The notes beneath the pieces are model-generated. The model saw only the letters and a program-made list of their open reading frames with translations. It made no database searches and was not told the origin of the DNA. A program made the translations under genes and the position numbers. Source: Dichotomocladium elegans (lineage: Eukaryota; Mucoromycota; Mucoromycetes; Mucorales; Lichtheimiaceae). From it: DNA of 64,000 nt. The DNA is taken from assembly GCA_025716815.1 (NCBI GenBank), contig JAIXMN010000010.1:806001-870000 (forward strand), read 5' to 3'. Below, in pieces: positions 47,084 to 57,977 of this stretch (positions within the stretch are counted from its first letter, which is position 1; every line of letters starts with the position of its first letter).

Positions 47084-47268
47084 AATATCGAGTAGGTGTT
47101 TGAGAGAAGAGAAAAAGGGAAAAGGCAACAAAAATAAAAGCAGCAACAAACAAAAAAAAGAGGAGCTGTCGGACCTTTCTCTTCTTTCTTCCTGCCCGAG
47201 CTTTAACTCTGGTTCCAACGCATATACATAATTTTTTTTTTCCTTTGTCAAAATATATATTTAAAGAC
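47084..47268. promoter_or_regulatory. short bidirectional promoter Nop9 / ankyrin gene
   Basis: Only 185 bases separate the two start codons. It contains A-rich and T-rich runs (47123-47160, 47232-47243) and AT steps (47250-47262). Both genes are probably driven from it. Confidence 0.55.
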
Positions 47269-48071
47269 ATGGTGAGAGCGCCCGAAACCCTCGACAATTT
47301 GTGGATCGCAGCTGGTAAAAAAACTTTTCTGTGAATACGTCCGAGAATGTGACATGCCTATGGATGACTGAATCATTGAGGTTGGCTTAGGTGACGGCCA
47401 GCTAGATCGGGTCAAGGTAAGATTTAGCGATCCGTATCACAATTGAAAGTATACTTGGATGTCTGTCTGATAAAAACACACTCTTTTTTATCAAGGAACT
47501 CGTCGAAAGCGGTGTCAGCGTCAACATTCATGATCAACATGGCTATACCCCAATGTAAGTTTCAAAAAACAAGTGGAAAGAAAAAGAGAATAATGGTACT
47601 ATCAAAAACAGGCATGCCGCAGTATCGTACAACCAGACTGCAATCGTTGAATACCTTCTCGAGAAAGGCGCCAACGTCAACATTGAAGACTTTGAAAAGG
47701 ACACCCCGCTCTATGTTGCAGAATCAGTTGATATGGCACAGCTTCTTATTGAACGAGGCGCGGACCCCAATCATAAGAACGAAGAAGATCTCACCCCGGC
47801 CTTGAATGCCCACCAAGAAGGATGGCGGGATGTAGCGGAATTCTTAGCGAGTGTGACAAACGAGACGCTGCCGTCTATCGATGACGAGGTTGAACGTGCA
47901 ATCGACAGCGATGGTGCAGCCAATGATATTCAGGACGATGCCGATATGGAACGTTATGTTGAGGAGATGATTCGACGGATACAAGAACAGGGTGGTGTAG
48001 AAGACGAGGAAGAACTCAGGGGTGTTGTCACCAAGATGATCCTAGATCAGCTTCAACGGAATAACGAATAA
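47269..48071 (+). CDS. Ankyrin-repeat protein (yeast YCR051W-like)
   Basis: Four exons (47269-47314, 47391-47416, 47496-47554, 47612-48071) total 591 bases, 196 residues; the second exon is only 26 bases. The protein starts MVRAPETLDNLWIAAGDGQL and has ankyrin repeats: LWIAAGDGQLDRVKELVESG, VNIHDQHGYTPMHAAVSYNQ, IVEYLLEKGANVNIEDFEKD and TPLYVAESVDMAQLLIERGA. The C-terminal 70 residues are acidic and helical (DDADMERYVEEMIRRIQEQG). Size and repeat wording agree with a small family that includes uncharacterised yeast YCR051W. Probably a cytoplasmic or nuclear protein-binding factor; no function known to me. It converges on Chs5 with 124 bases between stop codons. Confidence 0.88.
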
Positions 48072-48195
48072 AGAAGGAGAAGCAGTATATATTCTTTCTA
48101 CTAGAAGACGAGTCTTTTTTTCCAGAGGGATACGAGGAAAAGGATTGAAAGGCGCACAGGCGGATGGGTGGGTGGGAATTAGCTAAGCAAGTATC

Positions 48196-49340
48196 CTACG
48201 GCTGTTCTTCGGTATTTGATGGAACATTGACAATGTAATAAGGTAACGCAGGCTAATGCACAAAACAACATGAGATCAGGTCTTGTTTCCAATATCGTGT
48301 TTTTCCCCTTTACCTGTATCTTCTTGTTCTTGTCGCATTGAATGAGCCAGTCGGGCTTCACGACGGGGATCGAGTGTTTCACTGCCTTCTCGTAATTTTC
48401 ACCGCCTGGGCGTTGTGCGAGCAAGTGGGTCGTATCGGTCGTGACCTCCTCCGCCCACGAGGCGCCCATTTTGTCCAGAAGCTCCTTGAGCTCACTGATG
48501 GTTGGCTCTGGTTGGTCAAATGCACCAAAGGCTACTACAATACCAGTAAGGTCCTCCATCTTATGCGTGCGCGCCATGACACGGTTCGATTCACGATTGC
48601 CTGCGGTAGTCTTGATCACAATATGGAACTCGTATTCGTGATCCACGTCGAGTCCAGACAATTTAATGTGGTTGGTACCTGTGCTGCTGGTGACGTTCTT
48701 TTATAATTAACGCCGTCATTGCTGTTGTTAATGTTACGGCTGCTACTATTGCTTCTGCTATTCTTCCTCTCCCCCCTCCCCTTCCCTATCTTTCATTAAG
48801 TCCCTGCATACCTGAGCAAGTTTTGTATCGTTCTTGAAGATATCGAGGGAACGCAAGGAGGCAGTGTGCAGATCAAGAGTATCCCATTCAAGAATAAGTG
48901 ATGTCTGGGTGATGTTTCGCACGCGAAGCACAGGGTTTTCTGGCCCGGCTTGGCCAAACTTGGCCAGGATTTTCTCTTGAAGATTCCAAAACTCGCGCAT
49001 TTTCCGCTCCTCCTCTGCAATGTTACGATTCACCGTAATGTTGACAATACTTCCCGACATCACACCCTTCGGAAGAAGTAGTGATGGGAACTCGATGAGA
49101 TGATGGTCTTCCGTGAGCAGAATGGCCTGCGCATTGTTGGGTTTATTTAAAGTGAGCGCTTCTTTTCTTTGTGGGTGCGTGTGTATGTGGGTGCGCAAAG
49201 AAGTCGAACAGTGATTCTTTTTCTTCCCCACCACACATATGCTTTTCTTGTCTTCCCAATCCTTCTCAGATACTTAGCGCCGTCATTTTACATACCATTC
49301 CGGCATCGAGCCGACCAACGGTGAATTGGACAGAAGTCAT
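48196..49340 (-). CDS. CHS5: Exomer scaffold protein Chs5 (FN3-BRCT), short form
   Basis: Four exons (49340-49296, 49126-48812, 48697-48314, 48252-48196) total 801 bases, 266 residues. It starts MTSVQFTVGRLDAGMAILLT then EDHHLIEFPSLLLPKGVMSG and INVTVN-like sequence, the Chs5 N-terminal dimerisation region. A fibronectin III part follows (VLRVRNITQTSLILEWDTLD, SGLDVDHEYEFHIVIKTTAG), then RTHKMEDLTGIVVAFG and a BRCT domain ending IPVVKPDWLIQCDKNKKIQ. Chs5 joins ChAPs proteins and Arf1 in the exomer, which carries chitin synthase Chs3 and others from the trans-Golgi to the plasma membrane. The yeast protein has a long charged C-terminal tail; here the gene ends about 18 residues after the BRCT domain, after the conserved core. 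Confidence 0.93.
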
Positions 49341-51450
49341 TGAGCAAGATTGGACGTCTATAAAAGAAGGGAAAGGGGGTGAAATAGAAGAATGGTACCT
49401 TTTTGTCTATGCTGCCTGGTACGTTCAAGCTCCGCGTCCTCCCCACACACAATTCGAACAATAGGCCGACGCATGCATACACGCTTAATTGTCTTTTCTA
49501 TGAAACAGTCAAGCTGCTAGCTAAGGCGAAGACGAACATAATAAATTAGGAACGCATGCTAAGCCCCATCATTGGTGTATAAACCATCTCTTTGGGGCTT
49601 GGTATGATGAAACACTGCAGATGATAACCGAACAGCATTGTAAACATTTATGCAGGGTTGGTTGATTGTTGACTGATTCCACCTCTTATGCATAGATAAC
49701 CGGTCTAATTCCTTCCTTCCCATGATCTGCAGATACAATGAGACCAGATGTTACTTGTGGATTTATTTCCTGATCGTCTGCGATCGTTTGCGACCAAAAG
49801 AGTGAGAGCGACATGCTCTTCCCTAAAACGCGCGAATAAAAGTCTTTTCTCTCATCCATTGTTCGCTTTCATACCCAAAACTGTCACCTCCAACTCTTTT
49901 TTGCGGAGTATTTAAATTGAGCTTATATGGTTGCAGTCTTCGTAGATGGCGTGTTGAGCAGTCCAGAGGCAGCTGTACCGCTTTTTGGAACCCGGGTAGA
50001 AGAATCCTGCAATGGTGTTCCAGCAATATTCTTGGAATAAAATGTTGAGTTACACATCACCGTCTGTCATAACAGTTACCTCACGCAACAGCGGTTGTTT
50101 GATAACGTCGACTTGGAGGTAATGGATTTATTTCCCACTAATCTGGCTTTCAAATACATATTAATTTAGCAATTGACAGAGACGTACTCACCTACTTTAA
50201 GCGTCTTTGGGTATGTTGCCGATTCACCTTTGAAATCATGATTTCTATCCAATGTATATATTTGGAAGCGAGTGACCCGGTAAATACTCTATTGAAGGAG
50301 CTATATGTAAAGTGGTTATTGAGATTTTCTCCAGGAATATCGCGCTTGGAGTTACTGTTGATTTAACTAGCAGTGCGAAAAAGAAATCACGACGCTCGAG
50401 AGGGAAGCTTTTCTTTGATTCGCACGGAGACATATAGACGTCTAGAATGTGCCGAAACAGCATCAACGGCTCGACGGTGGGATCCATTGCGCTGGGTAGC
50501 TGTGTCGTGCAGGACCAGCCCTTGTGAACATTCAGCAAGTACGTCACCAAGCTATTTCAGTCAGCGTCGGCTATTCACTTGACAGAATTGGAGGCTTCCC
50601 TTGGAAAGAGAGATGTGACGGACATTTTTGTTGCCAATTATAACATACGCTATATGTAATTGTGTGCGGTCATTGCATGGGGGGCGTTGGGCCAAGTATC
50701 AGCAGTGTCGTTCTAGGTTGGATAGCAGACAAATGAGATGTAGGTGGAAGAAATTTCTTCTGATCAACCGTCTGATACAGTAACTGATCGAGAAATAGCA
50801 AAGTTTGTTCTGTGATTGGCATATGTATGCTGTACTCTACTTTACATCAACGGCTATTTGAAATGTAATGGTTGCAGCTAAGTTTTGCTGCTGCAGTAGC
50901 CACGCTTTTTCCTTGGAAATTATCACAAAGCTGAACAGATGAAACCTATTGAAGCTCCAGAAAAAGCTTGGCCGTTTACACACAACAACATTGGTTGTTG
51001 ATCAGAAGTTCCAGATGCAATGGTGTCCATCCAGCGAAGTCATACATTCTATGCAACGATATACTATAATTTGGGGCAGAATACGGTTGAAATGGCTTGC
51101 TGTGTTGATTCAGACAAAATGCATATCAAACATCAATGGAATTTGCCTCCGCTCGTAGCGACTTACGGTAATTTAGACAATTATTGCGAATATTCAACTA
51201 GGTTGCTTCACGTTGTTTCTGCATTCTGAATTGTTCCCAAGATACAATGCCCCTCCATGTATCCAAATCTTGCGAAAGGTGTCGGCATTCCTCTGTCAGG
51301 GGACATTCAATGCTGTTATGATGTCTTGTAGCTAGAGTTCGCAATTTTACGGCTCGGGTCGACTCATAAGTCGACTCGTCTTATCTTACTATATCTAATG
51401 TTAAGAGCAAAATTGATTGCATAGTGAATAATTCGAGGATGTCACTCCAA
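49341..51450. other. gene-poor region with decayed coding-like traces
   Basis: AT-rich sequence. On the minus strand 50550-50245 is open (RHILDVYMSPCESKK), and near 50035-49930 a short frame reads STRVPKSGTAASGLLNTPST before a stop. These may be remains of a gene or element; I recognise no family. Nothing else is seen. Confidence 0.3.
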
Positions 51451-51564
51451 ATTGTCAGGCAATTTGTGCTGCCTATTTCCATCCCTAATCTCATCCCGCG
51501 AACCTGCCACCATATTCAATCTTCCCGAGGAGCTTGCAACATTGTCTCCGAGCATTGTTCTTCC

Positions 51565-51800
51565 TAAATCATGCGGCCCAAAGAACTGTTGTCCCTTGCG
51601 GAGGACAGGGCATTTTACAATGCTTGGCTTGCCATGTCCATTGATGCCATCAGAGGGACTGACCTAGACTCTCAGATATACTGGACCGCGTTGTTAAATG
51701 CATTTGGTCTTGACCGAGACCAGTACAGAGAATCACGTGCAAAAGGCTCTCAAATCTTGCTGGGAAAAAATCTCCAAGACGGTGTCCTTATTCTGTGGGT
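51565..51800 (+). pseudogene. Myb/SANT-like domain remnant, probably transposon-derived
   Basis: The plus frame starting at ATG 51571 reads RPKELLSLAEDRAFYNAWLA then SIDAIRGTDLDSQIYWTALL. The pattern W-x2-S-x-D-x-I-x-G-T-x(6)-YW resembles the Myb/SANT-like (trihelix) domains that accompany PIF/Harbinger-type elements and NAM-associated proteins in plants and early fungi. The frame is lost after about 90 codons and no transposase is found next to it. Family call is by resemblance only. Confidence 0.4.
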
Positions 51801-51849
51801 ATGTTTCCTAAGTGAAGAACGTACACCGCACAGTAACTAACGAGTACGA

Positions 51850-53060
51850 CGAGATTAAACGACAGTGGGGATGCGCGGTCAGTTTATTACGTAAAAGGTT
51901 TCCAGATGCGGACGAGGAATGATTGTTATGAGAAAGACCAAGGCTACGTATTCGAGCGCATGCACTGTTATGTATGAGTTTTATCGCTGGAGCTTGCTGC
52001 TCTGCCGAAGGAGGACAGGAATGAGGAAGGTGGTACGGAAAAGAAACTTGGCACGGAGAATGATAGATGTTTAGCCATTGTAGGGAAGTGAGACATATGT
52101 CATGGCAACGCAGAGGAGGTTTCGCGTCCTCTGAAGTGATAGTGGGTAATTAGTAGAATGTTTCTTTGACGGAAAGCGAGGTTGACGTGTGCTACTTGCC
52201 TTCACGAGGCGTGTCTTTCTTGGGTCTCATTATATAGTAAAAACTGTCAACAAAAATAGCACGCATAAAGCCTCTTTCCTGACGAATATCCTCTACCCTA
52301 TTAAATAAAGGCAACGCCTTATGAACATAGCTCTATTAGCGAAAATAACCGCCAGCGCTGCGAATATATTCTTACACATGATAGACCTTCTGTGCGATGA
52401 AAAAGGTCATGCGAAAAAATTTTTACAAGCAGCAATTGCTATTCTTTCAGGCGAAAGTAATATGACACCGATCATTATTTTTCTAAAACTGTCCACTAGA
52501 TTACCAAAAATTCTGTAGAGTATGCCCATGGTTTATGGCGGTGGCATCTTGCAAGTGGACAAGAGCATTCATACAACAGCGAGCGCGAAACTGTCATAGT
52601 TTCCTTTTGCTTTATTAACTATTGCGGGTTTTTACACAAAACAGGAGGTTTGATAAGAACCATTGGATCGCAGGGAGAGGTTTCACTAAGTGCATCTGGT
52701 AGCCACTACTGATCAAGATTTTGCAAGGTCGAGCTCGAAGGTCATAGCATAGAGCAACCTCATACCTCGATGTGCATTGCGCAGTTATTGTTATAAAAGC
52801 GCAATCCTTACCTGCGAAGGTGTTCCTTTTTTCCACCATCCATCCTACTTTCTTTTGATCAACAGCAGCAGTAACAACATAGCACCATCAAGATATCTCA
52901 ATTGGACAGGCAGTTTGTGTGGGAGGGTTGTATTAAGCTGCGGTAAACCATTTACCTTTTTTGTCTCATGCTCCGAGGTTCACGCTACCGGTTGGGGATG
53001 ATAAAAATGAATAATTTTTTTTCCTTTTCCCGCCTTTCTCTTCCCTCTCCATCTCGCTGG
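51850..53060. other. gene-poor AT-rich stretch
   Basis: No coding-like frame, splice pattern or RNA gene recognised. A pyrimidine-rich run lies at about 53010-53060 next to the tandem repeat. Confidence 0.35.
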
Positions 53061-53064
53061 CCGG

Positions 53065-53375
53065 TCAAATCCTCCCTTTACCCGAGCACCAACCCGTCTA
53101 TCTCGAAGGAAACTAACCGTTGCTTGGACATCAGAGACAGTCGACGGGCTGGATCCTCCTGAGCGCCGATGTGGTACTTTGGAAAGATACTAACAGTTGC
53201 GTAGGCATCTGGGAAGATCTTGGGCTGGATCCTCCTTCGCACCAACGAGTTTGTATCTTTCAATACTGGCAGGCATCGAGGGGTGGGGAATCTGAGGGCC
53301 GGATTCTCCCCAACAGCAACGAGTTTGTACCTTTCAAAACGGTCGGTTGCTTAGGCATCGGTGAGGATTGACTGG
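53065..53375. repeat. degenerate tandem repeat, unit about 73-76 bases, four copies
   Basis: Copies start near 53070, at 53149, 53225 and 53299, each with CTGGATCCTCC (or CCGGATTCTCC), then ACCAACGAGTTTGTA-like sequence, CTTTCAAAAC-like sequence and GTTGCTTAGGCATC. Units 3 and 4 are most alike; unit 1 is strongly diverged. A partial unit (CTGGACGG) follows at 53372. This is a minisatellite-like array. Confidence 0.75.
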
Positions 53376-53579
53376 ACGGCAAACAGCCAGGATCGACAGG
53401 ACGGACCATACGGGGTAGAGTAGATAGACGTTTCTCTAGCCTGAGACAAGATCAAGAAGTACCTGTCCAAATGATCAGATGTACGTGATCCTCTGTGCTT
53501 ACCGCATCCCGCAGACGGTGATACATCTTGGTAGGATACCTCAATGAGGGACTAGGGTACACCCCCGGGTCCAGGACTG

Positions 53580-53710
53580 GGGGGCTCGAAGGAGACCAAG
53601 ATAAATGCGGATATCTTGCCTCTAGAGCGGAGGCGCATGGTAGTCGACCTCCTCGCGGTTGCCTCTGGGAACATAGCCTTCATGGCTCTGGCTAACTGGA
53701 CTACCAATTA
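53580..53710 (+). other. short coding-like stretch of unknown origin
   Basis: One plus frame reads ETKINADILPLERRRMVVDL then LAVASGNIAFMALANWTTN before a stop (about 53597-53710). Composition is protein-like and could come from a retroelement gag-type region, but I cannot name it and no further parts are seen. Confidence 0.25.
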
Positions 53711-53807
53711 GTATAGTATTACTATCCATACTCTAATAAAAAGTTCTTTATCTTGGCAAAGCTATCACTTTTTCACGGGTCGCGGTCAGAGCAGAATGAG
53801 CGTTTTT

Positions 53808-53975
53808 TTTTTACACGGTCATCGGGGGGTGCGTGTTTTCGACGTGATCATGGGGGGGTACGTGATCATGGGGGGTCGTGTTTTTTACGTGGTCATGGGG
53901 GGGACGTGATCATAGGGGGCAAGGGGGTACGTGATCATGGGGGGTCGTCTTTTTACGTGGTCACGGGGGATGCGT
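53808..53975. repeat. G-rich tandem array, core ACGTGRTCAYGGGGGG, seven copies
   Basis: Seven near-copies of a 16-18 base core (ACACGGTCATCGGGGGG, ACGTGATCATGGGGGGG and so on) are separated by 0-12 bases, often with CGTGTTTTTT-like spacers. Each core has TGATCA or TGGTCA and a run of five to seven G. The strand with G runs is the plus strand. Confidence 0.85.
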
Positions 53976-54854
53976 GTATTGTTGTCATAAACCACAGAAG
54001 ACCGCGCAACATAATATCCAAGGCGTGATCTTTTTGCCTTTGAATTCGGAGGCAAAAAACACAGGCAGACAATACAACCGCCTTCACTACCCACACATAC
54101 CTTGCCATGGTGAAAATGAAATGGTCTCTCCAGTGTATTGATTTTTTGATGATCATATCCTATATACGAGATTGATGAAATAAAATGTTTTCAGAAGTAT
54201 GTGAGCTACTGTCGCGAATACAGGACAGACAAGAAAGTGTAGCGCAGAAAGATGTAGAGTCGGAGACAGCCACGGACCAAGAATGGATTGGCAGCGGTAA
54301 TGCTGGCATGGAGTAGAGGGGAAGATTAGGAACTACTCTAGAAAACAATACCAATAGTAATAACCATAATTGTGCCTGACAGGAAAGAATCAAGACAAGA
54401 CAGGGCAAGAGACAGAGGACAAGACAAGAACTACACTACGGGGGGCGGGTGTTAGGTATTTCCCGTCACACAGCATGTACCAATTCGGATAGCTATCAGG
54501 AACAAGGCAGAGCCCGAGAGATAGAACAAAGGATAGGAACGAATCGATAGAACAGATAGACAGAGAACTGATGACCAGGGATGATATATGACGAGTATAA
54601 TCTGATGATATTTTATTACAACAAATACACGGGTGTTATACTAGACCTGGTGAAGAGACGTATGGGATATATTGAAATGAAGACGGAGTAGTAAATGCAG
54701 CAGAACAAAATTAATGCAACCGGGTCAATAAATACAGTCGAGTAGAATAAGCGGTGAACGCTCTCTTTGTATCTTGATATAGCTGTTGCATGTGTCAATG
54801 ACCGCCGTAGAATGGCGAAGGCAAAATTACCCTCCCTCCAACATTTTCATGTCG
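53976..54854. other. gene-poor stretch after the Helitron fragment
   Basis: Contains purine-rich sequence with repeated ACAAGACA/GACAAGA words near 54390-54435. No Helitron Rep or helicase sequence continues here, and no other gene is seen. Confidence 0.3.
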
Positions 54855-56180
54855 TTATCACCGAGATGCATGGTATCTACAACATCGCTGCAAAGATCTG
54901 CCGGTAGTTTTTTTTGTTCATGGCGACATAGTTATCTCCAATGAATAGTTGAAACAGCTTTCCAAAATGATGAAGATAATGTCTCACAGTGTCATCGTCA
55001 TCACCGCAAACCATGAGACGATAGCTATACCGATCCATGACTGTGAGTTTTATACCTTCTGGACTTCGCGCTTGAATAGTCCAACCCTCATCCCCTTTAA
55101 GGCCTGATTTCAAAGCATATGAGAAACGCTAATAGTTACCAAACTCAGTGTCAGCAGACCTTTAGGAAATATCAGAGGTGATGCGTCTCTGAAATTTGCT
55201 GCAGCTCGTTGTTAGGTATTCGTATGGCAATATCACAATTTCCAATGCCTTCGTGATCGTGATTATTACGATAAAATGGCCAATTTCAGCATCAGTCGGT
55301 CGATGTACCGGAGCGAATCAGGGGCATCTTCTGCTCTGATAATCATGGCTACCATCACCATGTGCAATCTCAGCCATGCCTTTAAAAGATTGCAGCAAAG
55401 GGCATATACGATGTATCATATCCTGCAGTTCTTCGAAAACCTCGCGGCGCAAATGCATGTTGCTAATATTTTCACGCGCCTGGAGCTTTGTCTCTGGGTT
55501 ATGCACATAGACGTGTGCAAACTCTGGTTAATTGTTCCCAATTGCCGGAAATAGCAAACCAATTCGATGGTAAATGCTTACATGAATCCATATTGATATC
55601 CATTGAGGTGAAGCGTAAAGAGTTATTGTATGTGTGAATGTACATGCGGAAATCTTAGAGCGCGCATCACTTCCACGTAGCATACGCCTGATTTCGCGAG
55701 GTGTAGGATGCGATCCAGGAAGACTTGCTGTACCTTGAGAACAAAAGAGTGAAAATCGCGGTGAGGTAACAGAGAATCTTGAGACACGCTCTTCAATCCA
55801 CATGCGTGCAAGGCAATGGTCATATACTACATTCATCGGACCAAAGGAATGTGTTTCCGGCTCTGTACCATTTGTACCAGAGCGATGTTGTGAGGCGTGA
55901 GCTACAAATTTTATGGTGTTATTCGCCTGTAGAATTGAGCAAAGCGTAAACCTTTAAACTAAACGCGGGTCCATTTACAGCACCTTGGCCAACGCTAGTA
56001 GGATTCATTGGACAATCACGAAGCGAGCGCCGTGAATGACTGTGCTGATGGCAGCTTGCACATCATTGTTCGGATCTTCCATCCAGTTCCTGGCTGAAAT
56101 TATCATGGTTTTAAGCGCAGGTTTCGCCAGACAATTGCGATGGCTGGTTCGCTGATGACCGGAAATGCCACAAGTGAAAG
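54855..56180 (-). mobile_element. Broken Helitron, N-terminal part of Rep-helicase gene only
   Basis: Read leftwards, four pieces in different frames follow the order of a Helitron Rep-helicase N-terminus. First, a zinc knuckle TCGISGHQRTSHRNC (about 56175-56130). Second, DHCLARMWIEERVSRFSV... with a later FC (about 55820-55740), the CxxC...WxxE zinc region, and LPGSHPTPREIRRML. Third, VHNPETKLQARENISNMHLR then EVFEELQDMIHRICPLLQSF (55510-55390), followed by GIGNCDIAIRIPNNELQQIS and ETHHL. Fourth, GWTIQARS...LTVMDRYSYRLMV, LHHFGKLFQLFI, NYRQIF (55113-54880). The HUH replication-initiator and helicase domains that should follow are missing, and stops and frameshifts interrupt the frame. The element is inactive. 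Confidence 0.72.
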
Positions 56181-56776
56181 AGATAGGTGAAGTCATAATA
56201 ATAATAACTGTGATAAGAGAAATGGTTTGGTACAAAAGTAAAGGCCAAGCTGCAAACTTGCCGTACTGAGCTTATCAAGATTAGTATCTTCTTAATATAT
56301 AGATACCAGTTCATTCAGTTTGTATTCTTCGTCTTTCACCTGCTTCCAATACTTTATAAACTCCATATATACATATAGGAACTTATTATCGATAGCATTT
56401 AAGCAAACTGAAATGGATCGAGAGGTAGAGATCGTATCGTGGGTGACTCGAGTCGACTCCAGTGTCAAGCAGACCCCGCGCATACGTCAGATTGCGACTT
56501 CTATCCATAATTATGGATATAACGTCCATGGCTGATGCTAAAATAGATGCTTTATATATGCGACGACTGAATGGTCTACCTCTTTCTTATTTATATGGAT
56601 TAAAATATCAATAGAGCTTTGGGGGGGGAGGTTGCCCAGCGTGCGATGAAATTGCTGGAATATGCAGAGACTTTTTATTTTATACCTTCGAAAATTCGTG
56701 CGAGCACTTCCCATCCCCGCGGTCGTCTTCATAACCCTCCCCAACCCCTCCAGTTTCCTTTATTCCTATTCCGACA
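56181..56776. other. spacer upstream of RPAP3 gene
   Basis: 596 bases between the Helitron fragment and the RPAP3 start. A G run (GGGGGGGGAGG, near 56622-56632) and pyrimidine-rich leader (56710-56770) are present. No gene seen. Confidence 0.4.
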
Positions 56777-57946
56777 ATGAGCGATCTCGACGCGATATGG
56801 GCCGATCTTTTGGATTGGCAAAAAACAATTACCGTCAAGGACGAGCAATTGTCACGACAGAAACCAATTCGGAACCAGGTAGTGTCTTCTGTCTTTCATC
56901 ACCGTCACAGTCGATTCAGAACACAGAGAACTGAGCATTCCCGTATTGAACTGCAGAATTGGCCACCCGTTCGTAAACCTGCTGAGATCATCGTAAATGA
57001 TAACTTGAAGCCGGCCGGTTTAGATGCACTCAAAAAGCGTCTGGTCGATACCCCTCCGTTTACCACGGCAGAGCAGCGAGATAAGGGTAAACAGGCTGCT
57101 GTTCCCTTACCACGCCAAAAGCCTGCAGAAAAGGCTTTGGCAGAGAAAGAGAAGGTACTCAAGAAAGAGTCGAAGGAAATTTTGTCGTATACTTATTTTG
57201 TTTGGGTCACGCTCACGAATGTGATGGACAGGGTAATACGTGCTTTCAAAAGCAAGACTTTCGCCAGGCGATTGTCCATTACGGACGTGCAATTGAATTG
57301 GATCCAAGCCAAGCTGTTTATTTCGTCAACCGTGCCATGGCGTACCTCAAATTGCAGATGTTTGTATCAATAACGAGGAAGATGAATCAAACGTTCTGAA
57401 GGATAGAAAATGATGTAGGTACCTTGAGGCGGAGGCGGATTGCACCCGCGGTTTAGCCCTGCAGGCCACCAACGTGAAAGCCCTATGGCGCCGGGGTATG
57501 GCTCGACGGGCTTTGGGTCGTTCAGAGGAAGCACGAAGAGGTATATGCGAAACTAGAACCAACCAGCTAGATAGACCAGACGCTCACCTATCGCAGATTT
57601 TGAGAAGGCTTTGGAAATCGAGCCAGATAACAAACCTGTCAAGGACGAGTTGAACAGACTTCCGAACCCAGTACAACCAACAAAGTCAACTATAACGACA
57701 AAAGGGCAGCAGGTACAAACCAAAATTGATTGAGAGAGTGGATAAATGGCTTGATACAGAAGGGAACCTAATATACAAGTTGGTTCAGCGACAGACAGCA
57801 ATAGAACGAAGAAGACTCCCGATCAAGGTTGTGGATGCTGCCTATCCTGGCTCCACCAGTAATGTGCCACAAGCAGCAACAGCATCTAAACAACCAGCTA
57901 CTGCAGTAGCACCACCACCACAAGCAGCAGTACTTTCCCCACAGCC

Positions 57947-57977
<31 letters not shown>

